Shown one piece after another: positions 7,252 to 16,886 of a stretch of DNA of 40,254 bases. Position 1 is the stretch's first letter. Each line of letters opens with the position of its first letter. The position numbers were made by a program, and so were the translations under genes. The notes beneath the pieces are model-generated. The model saw only the letters and a list, made by a program, of their open reading frames with translations, was not told where the DNA came from and did no database searches. Source of the DNA: Verrucomicrobiia bacterium (GTDB lineage Bacteria; Verrucomicrobiota; Verrucomicrobiia; Limisphaerales; DASXHY01); contig DASPIL010000040.1 in NCBI GenBank assembly GCA_035629175.1, positions 1 through 40,254 of the forward strand, written 5' to 3'.

Positions 7252-8061
7252 TCATATCTGAAGCTTCTTCAAAATGGCTTCAGTGATCTCGCGTGCCTTT
7301 CTCCCACTGGCATCGCGCTCTCCTGTGATGCGGGTCGCGAAAAAGACAGACCGCTCTCCGTCCATCACGCAGCCAACAAACCATCCCAATCGCGCAATAT
7401 CCGCCTTGGCGTCGCCCGCAGTCCCGGTCTTGCCATAAAAGATTCGCCGGTCCCGGTTGCGTGACAGTTCGATCAAATTGCGTGTCGTTCGCTGTGCCTC
7501 CTTGCTCACGGGGAGGCGGTTGCCCCAAAGGCGTCGAAGAAACAACACCTGCTCGTCAGCAGAAATCAGCAAGGTGCTTTCCACCCAGAAATTGGTAAGG
7601 CCGCCGGTTATGTCCTGATTGCCATAATCCAAGCGGCGAACATGGTCGGCCATTCGCTCCGAGCCGATTCGCCGAGCGATTTCCTGGTAAAACCACAGGA
7701 CCGAATTGGACATGGCGCTTCGCATGGTATGGTCGCCGTTCCATGGCGTGATGGGCCTCATCACGCCATCCCACTTCAGAGAAAACTCCGGGCCCGTCAC
7801 CACCCCCGTGTTCAGGGCAATCAGTGAATTGGCAATTTTAAAAGTCGAACAGGGTGTGAATCGCTCAGCACAACCTCCCGGATTGTAACGGATGTAACTG
7901 TCCGACTGCGCATCGTATAGAACAAAGCAGCCCTCGCGGCCGCCAAAAAGCTCGGAGAAGTCACGATTTGTGACCGTAGTGCAGAATCCCGCAGCACCTC
8001 CAGCCAGCCAAAACAGCACAATGATCAAATACTGCCTGTGGCGGCTAGGTTTTGTGGTCAT
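7252..8061 (-). CDS. class D (OXA-type) beta-lactamase
   Basis: This 269-residue protein has an N-terminal hydrophobic export segment (YLIIVLFWLAGGAAGF) and all class D serine beta-lactamase motifs in order. These are the nucleophile S-T-F-K at 72-75 (Lys expected to be carboxylated), S-V-L at 120-122 (motif S-x-V/L), Y-G-N at 146-148 in LDYGNQDITGG, Trp159 in FWVES, and K-T-G-T at 211-214. The enzyme would open beta-lactams in the periplasm by forming a Ser72 acyl-enzyme. The motif set is intact, so an active enzyme is likely; spectrum cannot be read. No BlaR/BlaI-type regulator and no mobile element adjoin it, so it looks like an intrinsic chromosomal gene. A BlaR-like sensor domain is unlikely because there is no membrane protease part. 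Confidence 0.9.
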   Translation of the reverse strand: MTTKPSRHRQYLIIVLFWLAGGAAGFCTTVTNRDFSELFGGREGCFVLYDAQSDSYIRYNPGGCAERFTPCSTFKIANSLIALNTGVVTGPEFSLKWDGVMRPITPWNGDHTMRSAMSNSVLWFYQEIARRIGSERMADHVRRLDYGNQDITGGLTNFWVESTLLISADEQVLFLRRLWGNRLPVSKEAQRTTRNLIELSRNRDRRIFYGKTGTAGDAKADIARLGWFVGCVMDGERSVFFATRITGERDASGRKAREITEAILKKLQI

Positions 8062-8250
8062 GGCGCAATGACAACGGAAGTTCCAAGCCGATCAAGAAAA
8101 AAAGATGAGCGCAGCCGCCGAGAACGCATGTGACGAATATTGTCACCCACGATCCAGAATGCGACGCGCCAAGAAGTTTTAATCGCCCTATCTGGGCCCA
8201 ATGATTGACCCATCGAATTCACTGGTAACTTCGATCCGGCCGGTCGAGCA

Positions 8251-9663
8251 TTGCTCATCAACAAAACTTTAACCCCGAACCTGCTGCTCTCCGCATTAGT
8301 AGCAATCCTCGCTTTCGCACTGACCGATCGCGTTGCGGCTCAGCTGTTCACCAATCTGCATAATTTCACTGGCGCTGACGGAGCCTATCCCCAGGCTGGT
8401 TTGGTGTTATCGGAAGGCTACCTATACGGCACAACCTTTAGTGGCGTCACCTCCGGCAACGGCACCGTGTTCAAAATTAAAACCGATGGAACTGGCCTCG
8501 CGCTGCTGCATAGTTTTAGCGCCACGCCGTCTTCGGGACCTCCCTTCAACAGCGACGGCGCCAATCCGCAGGCCGGATTGGTATTGGCCGGCGACACCTT
8601 GTATGGAACGACGCGGAATGGCGGCACTTTCGGGAACGGCGCCGTGTTCAAAGTTAAGACGGATGGCACCGGTTATACGAACATGCATAGCTTCACATTG
8701 ATGTTCGCCGCCACCAACAGCGACGGCGCACATCCGTATGGCGGTCTCGTCTTATCAGGCGACTCATTATACGGAACCACCTATCATGGCGGCAGATCGG
8801 GTCGGGGAATTGTTTTCTCCATCAGCACCAACGGCACGGGATTCACGAACCTCCACAGCTTGACAGGAACCGATGGTTCCAACCCGGCATCCACCCTCGC
8901 TTCGTCGGGAAGCGTTCTATTTGGCACTACCGCTTTCGGCGGCGGTGCCGGCAACGGAACGGTTTTCGCCGTCAATGCCGATGGCAGCGGATTTACCAAT
9001 CTTCATGTTTTCTCGGCTGTTTTTGGCTCGAGTTTCACCAACACCGATGGAACGACGCTCTACACCGGATTGACTTTGTCAGGCAATGTTCTGTACGGGA
9101 CGGCGTATGCGGGCGGATTTTTCGGAAGGGGCACGGTGTTTGGCGTGGGTACCGATGGCTCAAATTTTACGAACCTGCATAACTTCGCGCAAAATGAGGG
9201 AGCATATCCATCCGGGGAATTGGTGATGAATGGCGGCGCACTATACGGAACAACCTATCAAGGTGGCAGTTTTGGCGATGGAACAGTGTTTGCACTGAAC
9301 ACGGATGGGTCGGCGTTTACGACCCTCCACAATCTGCAATCGAGCACGGATGGCGGCTTTCCATTGGCGGGCCTGGCTTTATCGGGCAGCGCACTCTACG
9401 GCACTGCCCAGGGAGGCAGCTTCGGTGTCGGCACGATCTTCTGCCTTTTCGTACTTCCACGGCTGGAAATCACGCGGTCGGAGGCAAATATCGTTTTGAG
9501 GTGGCCGGCAAACGCCACAGCATTCGCTCTGGAATCAACGACCAATCTGGTTCCGCCGGTAGTTTGGAATGCGGTTGCTCAGGAACCGATCGTCGTTGAG
9601 GGAGAGAACGTGACGACCGAATCCATTTCCGGTGAGCAAAGCTTTTTTCGATTGCGGCACTGA
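8251..9663 (+). CDS. exported GloVer tandem-repeat protein
   Basis: This 470-residue protein has a signal peptide (LLLSALVAILAFALTDRVAA) followed by seven repeats of about 50-60 residues. Each contains LYGTT..GG..G.GTVF...TDG...F..LH.F, the 'choice-of-anchor tandem repeat GloVer' signature known from Gloeobacter and Verrucomicrobia. The repeats probably form a beta-propeller. The last 65 residues (LEITRSEANIVLRWPANATAF... ending SFFRLRH) resemble a C-terminal domain common on verrucomicrobial exported proteins. No ATG lies between the in-frame stop at 8206 and the signal peptide, so the start is the TTG at 8251. It is divergent from the beta-lactamase with 189 nt between them. Location is extracellular or cell-surface; biochemical role unknown. 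Confidence 0.85.
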   Translation: MLINKTLTPNLLLSALVAILAFALTDRVAAQLFTNLHNFTGADGAYPQAGLVLSEGYLYGTTFSGVTSGNGTVFKIKTDGTGLALLHSFSATPSSGPPFNSDGANPQAGLVLAGDTLYGTTRNGGTFGNGAVFKVKTDGTGYTNMHSFTLMFAATNSDGAHPYGGLVLSGDSLYGTTYHGGRSGRGIVFSISTNGTGFTNLHSLTGTDGSNPASTLASSGSVLFGTTAFGGGAGNGTVFAVNADGSGFTNLHVFSAVFGSSFTNTDGTTLYTGLTLSGNVLYGTAYAGGFFGRGTVFGVGTDGSNFTNLHNFAQNEGAYPSGELVMNGGALYGTTYQGGSFGDGTVFALNTDGSAFTTLHNLQSSTDGGFPLAGLALSGSALYGTAQGGSFGVGTIFCLFVLPRLEITRSEANIVLRWPANATAFALESTTNLVPPVVWNAVAQEPIVVEGENVTTESISGEQSFFRLRH

Positions 9664-9773
9664 TTTGACGCGCGCAGTTGTGACTGCAACCAGGCGCGGG
9701 ATCTTACGAGGCAAGCAGGACTTCCATGTGCAGCTGAGTTCGACTGCCAAATCCCATTTGAATGAAATAAAAA

Positions 9774-9800
9774 GCGGGCGGCTCCTCAAAAGCCGCCCGC
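9774..9800 (-). terminator. strong intrinsic terminator of glnK-amt
   Basis: GCGGGCGGCT at 9774-9783 pairs perfectly with AGCCGCCCGC at 9791-9800 around a 7-nt loop. Read on the minus strand the 10-bp GC-rich stem is followed by TTTTTATT, a classic Rho-independent terminator, 19 nt after the amt stop. Confidence 0.9.
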
Positions 9801-9819
9801 GTGAATGTCCCGCTTTCGG

Positions 9820-11223
9820 TTATTTCTCAGCCATGGGCTGGAAATCCGGATAGGCGTGGTTGCCGTGCTCGCCGATATCGAGTCCTTCCATTTCTTCCTC
9901 TGCCGATACACGCAAGCCCATGACCATCTTGATCACGAAGAACGCAACGAAGGCGAAGATGAACGTGAACAGGCCGACGGCAATAATGCCTTTCAACTGG
10001 CTGATCAACTGGGCGCCTCCTGCTTTCGCACCAAAGATTCCAACAGCGAGGGTGCCCCAAATGCCGCACACCAGGTGAACCGAGAGAGCGCCCACAGGGT
10101 CGTCGAGTTTGACCTTGTCGAAGAACAACACCGAGAAGACGACAACGATTCCAGAAACCAGGCCTATGATCAGTGACGAGGTCATTGCCATCTGATCGGC
10201 TCCCGCTGTAATGCCAACCAGTCCCGCGAGGATGCCATTGAGGACCATTGATAGATCAGGTTTTTTAAGAACAACCCACGAGGTTATCATCGCGCCGATC
10301 GCACCTGCAGCTGCTGCGAGGCAGGTGGTCACAAGGGTGAGCGAAACGAGCGCGGGGTTCGCAGAAAGCACTGAACCGCCGTTGAAGCCAAACCAGCCGA
10401 GCCACAGCAAGAACACGCCGATGGTTGCGAGCGGCATGCTGTGACCGAGAATTGGCCGTACGCGGCCGCCCACATATTTTCCAAGTCGTGGTCCAAGGAT
10501 AATCACACCGGCGAGGGCGCCCCATCCGCCAACTGAGTGAACCAGGGTTGAACCGGCGAAGTCATAAAATCCCGCATCGTTCAACCAACCAAGTCCCCAT
10601 TTCCAGCTGCCCGTGATCGGATAGCTGATCGTGACGAACAGAATGGTGAACACGATGAACGAGCTGAGCTTGATACGCTCCGCCACCGCACCCGACACGA
10701 TTGTTGCCGCAGTAGCCGCGAACATTGCCTGGAAGAGGAAATCGGTCCAATACGTGTACCCTGCGTTGTATGAGTCGGTGAGTGCTGCGACGTCGTCGGC
10801 AACAGAAACGCCGAAACCTGCGAATCCAAACCACGAGCCGGACCCTTCCGCAAACCCGGGATACATCAGGTTGAAGCCGACAAACGCATACGTGACTATT
10901 CCAAGGCACGGAACGATCGCGTTTTTGAACATGATGTTAACGGCGTTCTTCGAACGGGTGAGGCCGGACTCCACGCACCCGAAGCCCAGATTCATAATGA
11001 AGACCAGCGCCGCGCAAAGCATCATCCAGAGGTTGTGCGCCGTGAAGATCGAATAACCCGGCGACGCAGCGAAGGCGTCGAGGTCGGCATATTTGGGAGC
11101 TTCCTCCGCGGTTGCGGCCGCCTCCGTGGCTGCTGCAATCACGTTTGTGTCCTGCGCCCATGCGCATGTAATCCCAGCGGTGATCAGCAGGATCAGCAGG
11201 GAAGTTTTAATCAGATATTTCAT
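9820..11223 (-). CDS. amt: ammonium transporter (Amt/AmtB)
   Basis: This 467-residue inner-membrane channel conducts ammonium/ammonia. It starts with a cleavable signal peptide (MKYLIKTSLLILLITAGITC, then AWAQ) and an Ala/Glu-rich periplasmic spacer, then 11 transmembrane segments. The twin pore histidines are His229 in TLVHSVGGW and His383 in SVHLVCGIWG. Other family marks are GCVESGLTRSKN, the FQAMFAATAATIVSGAVAER segment and NGILAGLVGITA. The C-terminal tail EEEMEGLDIGEHGNHAYPDF is the conserved cytoplasmic region that contacts PII. It is downstream of glnK (27-nt gap), the classic glnK-amt pair, and ends at a strong terminator. Confidence 0.95.
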   Translation of the reverse strand: MKYLIKTSLLILLITAGITCAWAQDTNVIAAATEAAATAEEAPKYADLDAFAASPGYSIFTAHNLWMMLCAALVFIMNLGFGCVESGLTRSKNAVNIMFKNAIVPCLGIVTYAFVGFNLMYPGFAEGSGSWFGFAGFGVSVADDVAALTDSYNAGYTYWTDFLFQAMFAATAATIVSGAVAERIKLSSFIVFTILFVTISYPITGSWKWGLGWLNDAGFYDFAGSTLVHSVGGWGALAGVIILGPRLGKYVGGRVRPILGHSMPLATIGVFLLWLGWFGFNGGSVLSANPALVSLTLVTTCLAAAAGAIGAMITSWVVLKKPDLSMVLNGILAGLVGITAGADQMAMTSSLIIGLVSGIVVVFSVLFFDKVKLDDPVGALSVHLVCGIWGTLAVGIFGAKAGGAQLISQLKGIIAVGLFTFIFAFVAFFVIKMVMGLRVSAEEEMEGLDIGEHGNHAYPDFQPMAEK

Positions 11224-11250
11224 AGTTGGTTTTAGGTTCTATTTTCAGAG

Positions 11251-11967
<717 letters not shown>

Positions 11968-12927
11968 ATGGAACTTCGTCTCTTGAAAGTGTTCAGCGCG
12001 ATTGCTGAAAGCGGAAGTCTCGTCACGGCGGCCAACAAGCTCCATCTCACCCCGTCGGCTATGAGCCACAGTCTGCGGGCGCTCGAGACGCACCTGGGTT
12101 GCAGGCTCTTTGAGCGTGTCGGAAAGCGAATGGTGTTGAACCAGGCAGGCGATCAGTTGCTGCTCGCCATCCGGCAGCCGCTCCGCGCCCTTGAGACTGC
12201 GGCCGATGACGTCAAGCAGCTGGGGAAATGGGGACAGTCGCGCCTGCGGCTTGGCGCTGATGCCGCGGCGTGTCAGTTCATCCTGCCCGGCGTGATTCGT
12301 GATCTCAAAAAATCGAATCCCTCGCTCGAACTTCAAATCAGTTCGGGTGACACGGATCATTTATTGGATTTGCTCCGCGGTGCAAAAATCGACGTTGCCT
12401 TGTGCCTTGAGCCGGAGAGCAGCACGGGGTTCGACGTGCGATTTGTTTTTCGCGACGAACTGCTGCTGGTTTATTCGCCGGAGCATCCCTGGTCTGCCGG
12501 ACGCCCCATTACACACGCCCAATTGTCTGAACAGGCGTTCATCGGATTTCCGCGGTCCACTCTCACGGCACGCATGCTGGCGGACTACCTGAAGGGGATG
12601 CAGGTCTCGCCGCGTTGGATTACCGAGGCCGACGACATCGGAATGATCGTGGAGTTCGTGAAACTTAATCTTGGAGTGGCGGCGCTGGCTCCCTGGACGA
12701 TAAGCCATGAATTGGTGCGTGGGCGCCTGATGGCACGGCCCATGGGACCGAAACCTCTAAAACGGGAATGGGCGATTGTATCGCTCGCAGTCCGCCCCAA
12801 AACTTACCTCGAGGAATCCTTTTGCCGGCTCTGCCGAACCCACACTGCGGGAATTCGGCTGGATCGAAAGGATCTTCAGGGAGTGAACGAAGCTGCCATA
12901 GTTGACGACGTCAGAGTTCTTCAATGA
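11968..12927 (+). CDS. LysR-family transcriptional regulator
   Basis: This is a 319-residue DNA-binding regulator. The N-terminal winged helix-turn-helix reads MELRLLKVFSAIAESGSLVT and then AANKLHLTPSAMSHSLRALE. A linker helix and a periplasmic-binding-protein-like effector domain follow (about residues 90-300). The ATG at 11968 puts the HTH at residue 1, as usual; upstream in-frame codons have no family resemblance. GAAGG ten nucleotides upstream is a moderate Shine-Dalgarno. It is divergent from glnK-amt, so control of nitrogen assimilation, as for NAC or NtcB, is a reasonable guess but not shown. Its 3' end overlaps the convergent secreted protein gene by 17 nt. Confidence 0.9.
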   Translation: MELRLLKVFSAIAESGSLVTAANKLHLTPSAMSHSLRALETHLGCRLFERVGKRMVLNQAGDQLLLAIRQPLRALETAADDVKQLGKWGQSRLRLGADAAACQFILPGVIRDLKKSNPSLELQISSGDTDHLLDLLRGAKIDVALCLEPESSTGFDVRFVFRDELLLVYSPEHPWSAGRPITHAQLSEQAFIGFPRSTLTARMLADYLKGMQVSPRWITEADDIGMIVEFVKLNLGVAALAPWTISHELVRGRLMARPMGPKPLKREWAIVSLAVRPKTYLEESFCRLCRTHTAGIRLDRKDLQGVNEAAIVDDVRVLQ

Positions 12928-13462
12928 ATCCCCTGGCGGTCAGGCCTGCCGTGAGCACGTCCATGGCGCTCAGGACATCGCGGCCCGCCTTGTTCGCTGC
13001 AGCAGTTGCTTTTGCATCGAACGTGAGCGTTCCTCGATAACTCGCAAACAAGGCGTCGGCGCCTTCTCCGGAAATCCAGTTGCCAGTGATATTCAACGTT
13101 TTCGCGATAAACATGTATTGGGTTCCCACGTTCACATTCACGGCGTTTCCCTTGAAGTAGACTCCGCCGATGTCTGAGAACGGCACCGTAAGGCACATCT
13201 GCTCCCTGCCACCACCCGCCTGCAGGTAATCGACCCAAAACGTGTCGTAGGACCAAATCGTGAATCGTTTACGCTTCGGAACGATGTCGAGCTGCCGGAA
13301 GGTTCCCTGCTGATCCAGGATGCAATAACCGTTGTATTGAGTTGTCTTCGTAGCGCCCAGACCCGTCAGCGTTTCAGTGTAGGCTTGTCGATAAATGACA
13401 ACCTGGGCGCGGGCGACGGTTGTAAGGGTCAATGCAATGATGACGGTGGCTAGGAATTTCAT
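12911..13462 (-). CDS. secreted protein of unknown function
   Basis: The 183-residue protein starts with a signal peptide (MKFLATVIIALTLTTVARAQ; cleavage probably after ARA). The mature part is soluble and rich in aromatic residues and beta-strand-like stretches (FTIWSYDTFWVDYLQAGG, GVYFKGNAVNVNVGTQYMF). It ends with a short Ala/Lys helix (FDAKATAAANKAGRDVLSAM). I do not recognise a family. Its stop lies inside the last codons of the convergent LysR gene. A tRNA gene lies 33 nt upstream on the same strand. A periplasmic or extracellular location is inferred from the signal peptide only. Confidence 0.75.
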   Translation of the reverse strand: MKFLATVIIALTLTTVARAQVVIYRQAYTETLTGLGATKTTQYNGYCILDQQGTFRQLDIVPKRKRFTIWSYDTFWVDYLQAGGGREQMCLTVPFSDIGGVYFKGNAVNVNVGTQYMFIAKTLNITGNWISGEGADALFASYRGTLTFDAKATAAANKAGRDVLSAMDVLTAGLTARGFIEEL

Positions 13463-13495
13463 GTGGCACGTGAGCGGACTCCATTGTTTAAGAAG

Positions 13496-13573
13496 TGGTC
13501 GGAGCGACAGGATTTGAACCTGCGACGTCTTGCTCCCAAAGCAAGTGCTCTAGCCAGGCTGAGCTACGCTCCG
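13496..13573 (-). tRNA. tRNA-Pro (anticodon UGG)
   Basis: The minus strand folds into a full cloverleaf. The acceptor CGGAGCG pairs with CGCTCCG. The D arm is GCTC/GAGC. The anticodon stem CTTGC/GCAAG closes the loop TTTGGGA, with anticodon TGG. The T arm is GCAGG/CCTGT with loop TTCAAAT, and the discriminator is A. The CCA end is encoded (13496-13498). UGG reads CCA/CCG proline codons and, with modification, others. Confidence 0.95.
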
Positions 13574-13586
13574 ATCAGGAGCGCTG

Positions 13587-13615
13587 AATATCCCCGGCCC
13601 CATCCGAATAAGCAA
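13587..13615 (-). promoter_or_regulatory. candidate sigma-70 promoter of tRNA-Pro
   Basis: On the minus strand TTGCTT (13615-13610) and GATATT (13592-13587) are separated by 17 nt, and GATATT lies 13 nt before the tRNA 5' end. The match to TTGACA/TATAAT is partial (3/6 and 4/6), but spacing and location fit. Confidence 0.4.
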
Positions 13616-13764
13616 TGACTTTCTCGAAATGTCTTTCCGACAAGCGATTCGGAGGACCCCGCCGGCAGCCGATCGTCGCAGGTCGGCGTCGACTTCCCGA
13701 AATGGGCGTGCCTTCGTTGCGGCTTTGGTCTCGACGGTTCAGCGCGTCGTGTTAACTTTCCGCC

Positions 13765-15000
13765 ATGTCAACCGAAGCGCCTCAGGCGCCGAAAAAGGTC
13801 AATTTGCGCCGTCCAGATATCATGGAAGCGGTGCAGGCGCAGGTCCTTTCGCATTATCGCAGCGAACTCGTGGAACGCATCCGCGCGAATGGCGGGGTGG
13901 TTTCCGCGGGCGAACTCACCATCAAGCTGGCGAAGGAATTCGGGTTTTGTTACGGGGTTGAGCGGGCCATTGACCTCGCCTACGCCGCGAAAAAATATTT
14001 CACTGAGAACGCTCCCGGCACCCCGATCTACCTCCTCGGCGAAATCATTCACAACCCCGAGGTGAACGACCAAATCCGGAAGATGGGAATCATCATCATC
14101 TCTCCCAAACCCACAGAGGAGGAGCTCTCGCGTTTGATGAAGGGTGACGTCGTCATCATTCCTGCCTTCGGAACCGAAGTGAGCACCCGGCGCAAACTCG
14201 AGGAAAAAGGATGCGTCCTGGTCGATACCACGTGCGGAGACGTCATGGGCGTGTGGAAGCGGGTGCACCAGTATTCCAAGGACTCCGTCACGAGCATCAT
14301 TCACGGAAAAGCCAAGCACGAGGAAACGAAGGCAACCACCTCCCAGGCCCGCGCCTACGGCAATGGCCATTACCTGGTGGTGTTCGACCTCGCAGAGACG
14401 GATTACGTCTGCAATTACATTCTCAATGGCGGAAACAAGCAGGAATTCCTCGAGAAGTTTAAAGGGGCGTATTCCGTGGGATTCGATCCCGAAGTGCATC
14501 TCACGGCCGTCGGTGTGGCCAATCAAACGACCATGCTGCGGGGCGAAACGGAAGAGGTGCAACGACGCATCCGCGCCGTGATGGAAAAGAAATACGGATC
14601 TGCAAGCCTGCCCACACACTTCCGGTTTTTTGACACCATTTGCGGCGCAACGCAGGATCGACAGGACGCATTGCAGAAGATGTTGAAAGAGCCGCTGGAT
14701 CTTCTGATCGTCGTCGGTGGATACAATTCCTCAAACACTTCTCACCTGGCCGAGATGGGTGAGAAAGTCCTGCCGACTTACTTCATCAAGAACGCCGCCA
14801 AGATGGTTTCCGAAAAGCTGATCGTGCATTACAACCAGCACCTGCACAGCGAAGTGGAAACACCGAACTGGCTTCCCGACCACCGAGTGACCGTCGGCAT
14901 CACGGCGGGCGCTTCGTGCCCAAACAGTTTGATCGAGGACAGCATCCGCCGGCTCTTCGAGCTGCGGGGGATATCCATCCAGCATCTGCTGGTGAATTAG
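13765..15000 (+). CDS. ispH: 4-hydroxy-3-methylbut-2-enyl diphosphate reductase IspH (long type)
   Basis: IspH makes isopentenyl and dimethylallyl diphosphate, the last step of the MEP isoprenoid pathway. At 411 residues this is the long, plant/cyanobacteria-like form, with an N-terminal extension of about 50 residues before the first catalytic motif. The three [4Fe-4S] cysteines are Cys62 (FGFCYGVERAI), Cys157 (VDTTCGDV) and Cys293 (FDTICGATQDRQDA). Substrate-binding motifs LGEIIHNPEVN, HGKAKHEE and GGYNSSNTSHL are present, the last being the SxN segment. It ends ITAGASCPNSLIEDSIRRLFEL. The dGTPase-like gene starts 34 nt downstream on the same strand, a possible two-gene unit. Confidence 0.94.
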   Translation: MSTEAPQAPKKVNLRRPDIMEAVQAQVLSHYRSELVERIRANGGVVSAGELTIKLAKEFGFCYGVERAIDLAYAAKKYFTENAPGTPIYLLGEIIHNPEVNDQIRKMGIIIISPKPTEEELSRLMKGDVVIIPAFGTEVSTRRKLEEKGCVLVDTTCGDVMGVWKRVHQYSKDSVTSIIHGKAKHEETKATTSQARAYGNGHYLVVFDLAETDYVCNYILNGGNKQEFLEKFKGAYSVGFDPEVHLTAVGVANQTTMLRGETEEVQRRIRAVMEKKYGSASLPTHFRFFDTICGATQDRQDALQKMLKEPLDLLIVVGGYNSSNTSHLAEMGEKVLPTYFIKNAAKMVSEKLIVHYNQHLHSEVETPNWLPDHRVTVGITAGASCPNSLIEDSIRRLFELRGISIQHLLVN

Positions 15001-15034
15001 CCGCCTCGCATCCTGCTGGCGAGCGCCACACCCG

Positions 15035-16186
15035 ATGCCGCGAACGCGAACTGAACTGGAGCAGCTGGAACGCACTTCGCTCGCGGCCTATGCGCAGTTC
15101 AGCGATGAAACGGGCGGCCGCAAGCATCGCGAGGAGCCTCCCGAATGGCGCACCCACTACCAACGCGACCGCGACCGGGTCATTCATTCGCGCGCGTTTC
15201 GACGGCTTGAATACAAGACGCAGGTGTTCCTGAACGGCACGGGGGATCACCTGCGCACGCGGCTGACGCACACAATGGAGGTCGCGGGAATCACGCGCAA
15301 CATTGCCCGCGCGCTCCGCCTGAACGAAGACCTCGCTGAGACGATCGCCCTCGCGCACGACCTGGGCCATTCGCCCTTCGGCCACAAGGGCGAGGCCGTT
15401 CTGAACGCGTTGATGAAAGGGCATGGCGGCTTTGAGCACAACCGGCACAGCCTTCGCATCGTAGAGGAACTGGAGCAGAAGTATCCCACGTTCCCAGGCC
15501 TGAACCTGACCTGGGAAGTACGCGAGGGATTGGTAAAACATTACACGGCATTCGACCATCCAGGCAGGCGCAAGGGATTCCAGGCGAAGAATTCCTCCCT
15601 CGAAGCACAGGTGGCGAATCTCGCAGACGAAATCACATATTACAGCCATGACCTCGACGACGGTCTGGATTCGGGTTTGTTGTCAGAACGCGATCTTGCC
15701 GCCAGCGTCCGTCTCTGGGCTGATGCAGCGAAACACGTGCGGGATGCGCATGGAAAGCTGCCAGACGAATGCCGCCGCTATTTCACGATCCGCACGCTGA
15801 TCGACATGCAGGTGCGGGATGTTGTGGAGACGAGCGAACGCCTGATTTCAAAAGCCGGTGTCCGATCCGCTGATGAGGTGCGCTTGTGCGCGCAACTCCT
15901 GGTGCGATACAGCCCGCCGCGCCGCGCGCTGAACGTGGAGTTGCGGAAGTATCTTTACAAGAACCTGTATTACAACGCAGTCGTCAACGAGCCTCACTTG
16001 CGAGCCAAACAGCTGTTGAAGGATCTCTTCGCGTACTACATCAAGCATCCTGAATCGATCGGCGATCAGAGTCGCAAAAGGCTGCGGCGCCTTGGTCGGC
16101 ATCGCGCCGTGTGTGATTACCTGGCGGGAATGACTGATCGTTATGCAATCCAGGAACACCAACGCATCTTCGCTGCCAAGCTGTAA
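15035..16186 (+). CDS. dgt: dGTPase-like deoxynucleoside triphosphate triphosphohydrolase
   Basis: This 383-residue HD-domain enzyme releases triphosphate from dNTPs. The signature region is HSRAFRRLEYKTQVF, followed by RLTHTMEV (His79) and ALAHDLGHSPFGHKGE (His108-Asp109), the metal-binding H...HD triad. A later Asp in YYSHDLDDGLDSG completes the site. Length fits the shorter 'dGTPase-like protein' group rather than the 505-residue E. coli Dgt, so substrate preference may be broader. The start ATG at 15035 follows ispH by 34 nt. The stop at 16186 is only 3 nt from the convergent neighbour's stop. The role is nucleotide-pool control and possibly defence; the latter is inference. Confidence 0.9.
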   Translation: MPRTRTELEQLERTSLAAYAQFSDETGGRKHREEPPEWRTHYQRDRDRVIHSRAFRRLEYKTQVFLNGTGDHLRTRLTHTMEVAGITRNIARALRLNEDLAETIALAHDLGHSPFGHKGEAVLNALMKGHGGFEHNRHSLRIVEELEQKYPTFPGLNLTWEVREGLVKHYTAFDHPGRRKGFQAKNSSLEAQVANLADEITYYSHDLDDGLDSGLLSERDLAASVRLWADAAKHVRDAHGKLPDECRRYFTIRTLIDMQVRDVVETSERLISKAGVRSADEVRLCAQLLVRYSPPRRALNVELRKYLYKNLYYNAVVNEPHLRAKQLLKDLFAYYIKHPESIGDQSRKRLRRLGRHRAVCDYLAGMTDRYAIQEHQRIFAAKL

Positions 16187-16189
16187 GAT

Positions 16190-16837
16190 TCAGGGGCGCG
16201 GGATGATCACCAACTCCCCGTCTTCCACCCGCACCGCCTCCATCCGTTCAATCACGGGCTTGGCCTCCGGATCCTGGTTCAGCTTGAACGCGAAGTTCTG
16301 CGGGCTGATGCGATTCATGAACGTTTCAGGCAACGGCTCCCCTTTGGATGAAAGCGATTGTGCGTTGATGTTCAAAAGCCCATTGCTGACACCGACGGTG
16401 AACACGCCTGAAGCGTTGACATAGCGGCCCACGAGCGGCTTCAAGCCCAGGTCTTCCGCGGGAATGCTGAACTGCGCGAGCACATTGCTGCCGTCGAAAT
16501 CGAAAACCACGGTGCCGCGAACGGTTCGCCAGTTTGTGCCGGAGGCAAACAGCGCGTTTGCCTCCGCCTCGGAAATCCGCAAGGGCGCCAGCGCTGTGCC
16601 CTCCTGAACGGAATGGATGAAGGTGGTAATCCGATCGTGCAATGCGTTCAGTTCTGATGCGGCCATTGCGGGCGCGGCCCGGACCGTGGGCTGCGTGTCC
16701 GTAAACTGAATGACCAAACCTTTTGCGTAACGATATCCCAGGTATGATGCCGCCACCAATACCAGCACCGAGATTGCGACGGCGACGCCCGCGTAAAAGA
16801 GGCAGCCTCGTCCAGCCGGTTTACCCTGCGGGTTCAT
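16190..16837 (-). CDS. membrane-anchored protein of unknown function
   Basis: The 215-residue protein has a short basic N-terminus (MNPQGKPAGRG) and one transmembrane helix (about residues 14-34, YAGVAVAISVLVLVAASYLG), then an exported domain. That domain has alternating hydrophobic strands (VRGTVVFDFDGSNVLAQFSI, NGLLNINAQSL) and ends DGELVIIPRP. I do not recognise a family. The start at 16837 is supported by GGAAG eight nucleotides upstream. It is the last of three minus-strand genes, 49 nt after the J-domain gene, so it may work with it in envelope protein handling. That link is only positional. Confidence 0.75.
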   Translation of the reverse strand: MNPQGKPAGRGCLFYAGVAVAISVLVLVAASYLGYRYAKGLVIQFTDTQPTVRAAPAMAASELNALHDRITTFIHSVQEGTALAPLRISEAEANALFASGTNWRTVRGTVVFDFDGSNVLAQFSIPAEDLGLKPLVGRYVNASGVFTVGVSNGLLNINAQSLSSKGEPLPETFMNRISPQNFAFKLNQDPEAKPVIERMEAVRVEDGELVIIPRP

Positions 16838-16886
16838 GCGCGTAACTTCCGGGGAACACACGGTTTTGGCAACACGGATCTCGGCA

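Noticed and set aside
13496-13573. tRNA-Pro as an integration site
   Set aside because: There is no integrase, no repeated tRNA 3' end and no composition change next to it.
13768-14619. 283-codon minus-strand frame inside ispH
   Set aside because: It is antisense to ispH, with low-complexity His/Asp-rich sequence typical of an antisense shadow.
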